Assembly: GCF_910592395.1 (NCBI RefSeq)
Contig: NC_088314.1
Location: 15,843,998 to 15,907,997, forward strand
Length of the DNA: 64,000 nucleotides
Direction: 5' to 3'
Source: Lineus longissimus
Taxonomy: Eukaryota > Nemertea > Pilidiophora > Heteronemertea > Lineidae
Positions 62,784 to 64,000 of the stretch are shown in pieces. How positions within the stretch are numbered: position 1 is the first letter of the stretch; each line of letters opens with the position of its first letter. The position numbers and the translations under genes are program-made. The notes beneath the pieces were generated by a model, which had not been told where the DNA came from, did no database searches, and saw only the letters and a program-made list of their open reading frames with translations.

Positions 62784-63500
62784 GGTCTCACTAGCCAGTT
62801 GTGATCAGGTCAACATTGGTCCCCCTTAAAAAAAAAGTTCTTCAATCTCAGGCGATTACCATGGATACAGATGAGCCTATCATATCGCTATTGCTGCATG
62901 TTCAAATGTCGGTGTCCTGGGTATTTTGTGAAGAGGTAGCTCTGACGATTATTTGAGGAAAATATCAGCTTCTTCTGTGCACGTCCGCAGTGACCAGGCC
63001 TCGCATGCTATGTATAGCTCAATCGGATGTTGACATGAACTGGTTCCTGTCAGAGTGCACATGTTCTCAAGGTGAGACTTCGCGGTCAAAATGCTCAAAG
63101 AAAAGCCGCAACAGCACCCTATTTTGGTATCAAAATTTAAAATTGTTATTATTTGGCTTTCTCAAGGTGATAAGTAGAAGTTTATAAAAATATTATTTCA
63201 CCATCCATGTTAATTGTCAAGTTATAAGGCGGCAAGGTGAAATTTTCAAAATTTTCATCGATGTACAGGGTGTCTCATGTATTGTGCTGCCCCCATGTTC
63301 TCATGACTGAATTACTTAATAACAATGAAAGCTGGCCAGATGTATTCTGGAAGCGACAAGCTATTCAGAAATGTATAGGTTTATGTGTGAGAGTGATATA
63401 CTGCAAGGTCGACAGCCACTTGAACAGGGGTATGCATGAAATGACGTCGCGCCATTTGTGGAGCCAGGTAGGCCCGGCCATTGCACTGGCTAGTGAGACC
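62784..63500. mobile_element. element X, last copy (edge of array), slightly diverged
   Basis: This copy has at least four substitutions not seen in the other copies: ataaaaatatt for ataaaactatt, acttaataac for acttgataac, attctggaag for attctagaag, and ctattcag for ctatttag. Its right terminal repeat is intact (CTGGCTAGTGAGACC) and abuts CATGGACG of the LTR. Confidence 0.9.
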
Positions 63501-63503
63501 CAT
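63501..63503. repeat. CAT duplication at right edge of the array
   Basis: This is the second copy of the CAT that precedes the array at 17196-17198. LTR sequence resumes immediately. Confidence 0.7.
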
Positions 63504-63559
63504 GGACGAATCGTCGCGGCTTCTGAATGAGTCGCCCGTATTTGGAACGGATCGGAACA
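63504..63559 (-). repeat. BEL 5' LTR, part 2 (outer end)
   Basis: The sequence ggacgaatcgtcgcggcttc onward matches 7242-7297 of the 3' LTR through GGAACA, apart from a 4-bp insertion (ctgaatgagtcg for ctgagtcg). On the minus strand the LTR begins TGTTCC at 63559. Together with 16765-17198 it makes a 490-bp LTR. Confidence 0.9.
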
Positions 63560-63564
63560 AAGAC
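63560..63564. repeat. BEL target-site duplication, right copy (AAGAC)
   Basis: AAGAC directly follows the LTR end GGAACA and matches 6799-6803 on the far side of the element. Confidence 0.85.
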
Positions 63565-64000
63565 ATTTGCTTTGTAGCAATACTTATGACCTGCAGTCCA
63601 AATTTAGTTATCATCTCTTTTACCTCTGATGACTGGTCTACGATCTATTCTGAAATGTTTTGAGGTTTTTCGCAGAATTCACCTCAGTCACATTTAGACC
63701 GGCAGCCCAGGGCCCTCGGGTTAGTTGAACTAGGTACCAATATCTGAGTGTGGGAGTGGGTAAAGGGTCATCTGAGATGAATAGATGTGGCAGTCTGCCG
63801 GGTACCCCCCGTTGCATGTGGGTCTGGGGACCCCCCCCCCCCAAAAAAAACCCCCCAAAAAATGGTCCCAAGATAGTAGACTGAGATACCACTTGTAACC
63901 AATAACACTCTGTGCTTACTACTAAACATTCATCAAAAGTGCTAGAGACAGACATTTTTCGCGTCGCTAAGGGTCCGCCAGACCCCCCAAAAAGGGCCCA
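63565..64000. other. right flank, non-coding, with C/A homopolymer runs
   Basis: No gene is recognised here. A run of 12 C (63831-63842), 8 A, 6 C and 6 A forms a low-complexity tract. A 105-codon minus-strand frame across it (63638-63955) depends on this tract and has no recognisable domain. Confidence 0.5.

Larger units (their letters stand above)
17199..63500. repeat. 46.3-kb composite satellite array, X-(A-B-X)n, 1425-bp higher-order unit
   Basis: There are 33 copies of a 717-bp element X and 64 copies of a 352-bp monomer, all head to tail. X starts at 17199, 18624, 20049, 21474, 22899, 24324, 25749, 27173, 28598, 30375, 31798, 33222, 34645, 36070, 37495, 38920, 40345, 41770, 43193, 44266, 45691, 47116, 48541, 49966, 51391, 52816, 54239, 55664, 57088, 58512, 59936, 61360 and 62784. 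The usual spacing is 1423-1425 bp; exceptions are 1777 after 28598 and 1073 after 43193. Units differ by only a few bases, so the array is young or strongly homogenised. Small open frames (65-87 codons) recur in every unit but show no coding features. The array begins and ends precisely with X. Confidence 0.97.
6804..63559 (-). mobile_element. BEL/Pao LTR retrotransposon, full length, with a satellite array nested in its 5' LTR
   Basis: Reading on the minus strand, the order is: split 5' LTR (63559-63504 and 17198-16765), primer-binding site (16764-16747), long leader, gag with DUF1759, zinc knuckles, DUF1758 protease, reverse transcriptase with YVDD, RNase H, integrase with DUF5641-type tail, polypurine tract (7310-7298), 3' LTR (7297-6804). 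This order (PR-RT-RH-IN) and the DUF1759/DUF1758/A17 set are diagnostic of BEL/Pao. LTR termini read TG...CA, and AAGAC target copies flank both ends. Without the 46.3-kb array the element is about 10.45 kb, longer than most BELs, mainly because of a 3.9-kb leader. No envelope-like gene is seen. Several frameshifts and stops break gag-pol. Confidence 0.93.

Noticed and set aside
17405-63187. Recurrent 65-, 66- and 87-codon open frames in every array unit
   Set aside because: They overlap each other on both strands, recur only because the DNA repeats, have no domain, and several are broken by single-base A-run changes between units.
17199-63500. CRISPR-like array
   Set aside because: Repeats are 352-1425 bp with no short repeat-spacer pattern, and the context is a eukaryotic retrotransposon.
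63638-63955. 105-codon minus-strand open frame in the right flank
   Set aside because: It runs through the C/A homopolymer tract, which produces the glycine-rich part; no homology recognised.

Overview
The window is eukaryotic and reads as the genome of a metazoan, most likely a marine invertebrate. The signs are spliced exons with a GTAAGT donor and a pyrimidine-rich CAG acceptor, a BEL/Pao retrotransposon (a superfamily confined to animals), low gene density, and a 46-kb satellite array. I cannot name the species. No bacterial gene, operon, CRISPR array or recognisable RNA gene is seen.

Layout. 1-2475: AT-rich DNA without a gene. 2476-3435 (minus): a 319-codon terminal exon of an unrecognised protein. 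5599-5937 (minus): a first exon coding a signal peptide and a cysteine-rich, PAN/apple-like segment. Both exon edges are phase 0, so they may belong to one gene. 6516-6817: a 151-bp tandem duplication spanning the left junction of the retrotransposon.

6804-63559 (minus) is one BEL/Pao element. Its target-site duplication AAGAC lies at 6799-6803 and 63560-63564. The 3' LTR is 6804-7297, with a polypurine tract at 7298-7310. Pol and gag run from about 7.0 to 12.9 kb, followed by an unusually long, repeat-filled leader (12.9-16.7 kb) and a primer-binding site at 16747-16764. The 5' LTR is split into 16765-17198 and 63504-63559. The LTRs differ by about 1%, yet gag-pol carries about eight frameshifts or stops, so this copy looks dead unless some indels are sequencing errors.

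17199-63500 is a 46.3-kb tandem array sitting inside the 5' LTR, with LTR sequence and a 3-bp CAT duplication on both sides. The basic unit is 1425 bp: a 717-bp element, here called X, with 16-bp terminal inverted repeats (GGTCTCACTAGCCAGT), plus two 352-bp monomers, A and B. X interrupts the monomer tract exactly at a TTAA, which is duplicated on both sides. The array therefore has the form X-(A-B-X)n, with 33 X copies and 64 monomers. It starts and ends with X. Shared variants in distant units show that multi-unit blocks were copied. The most notable feature of the window is this composite: a TIR element fused to a satellite, amplified as a higher-order repeat and seated in a retrotransposon LTR.
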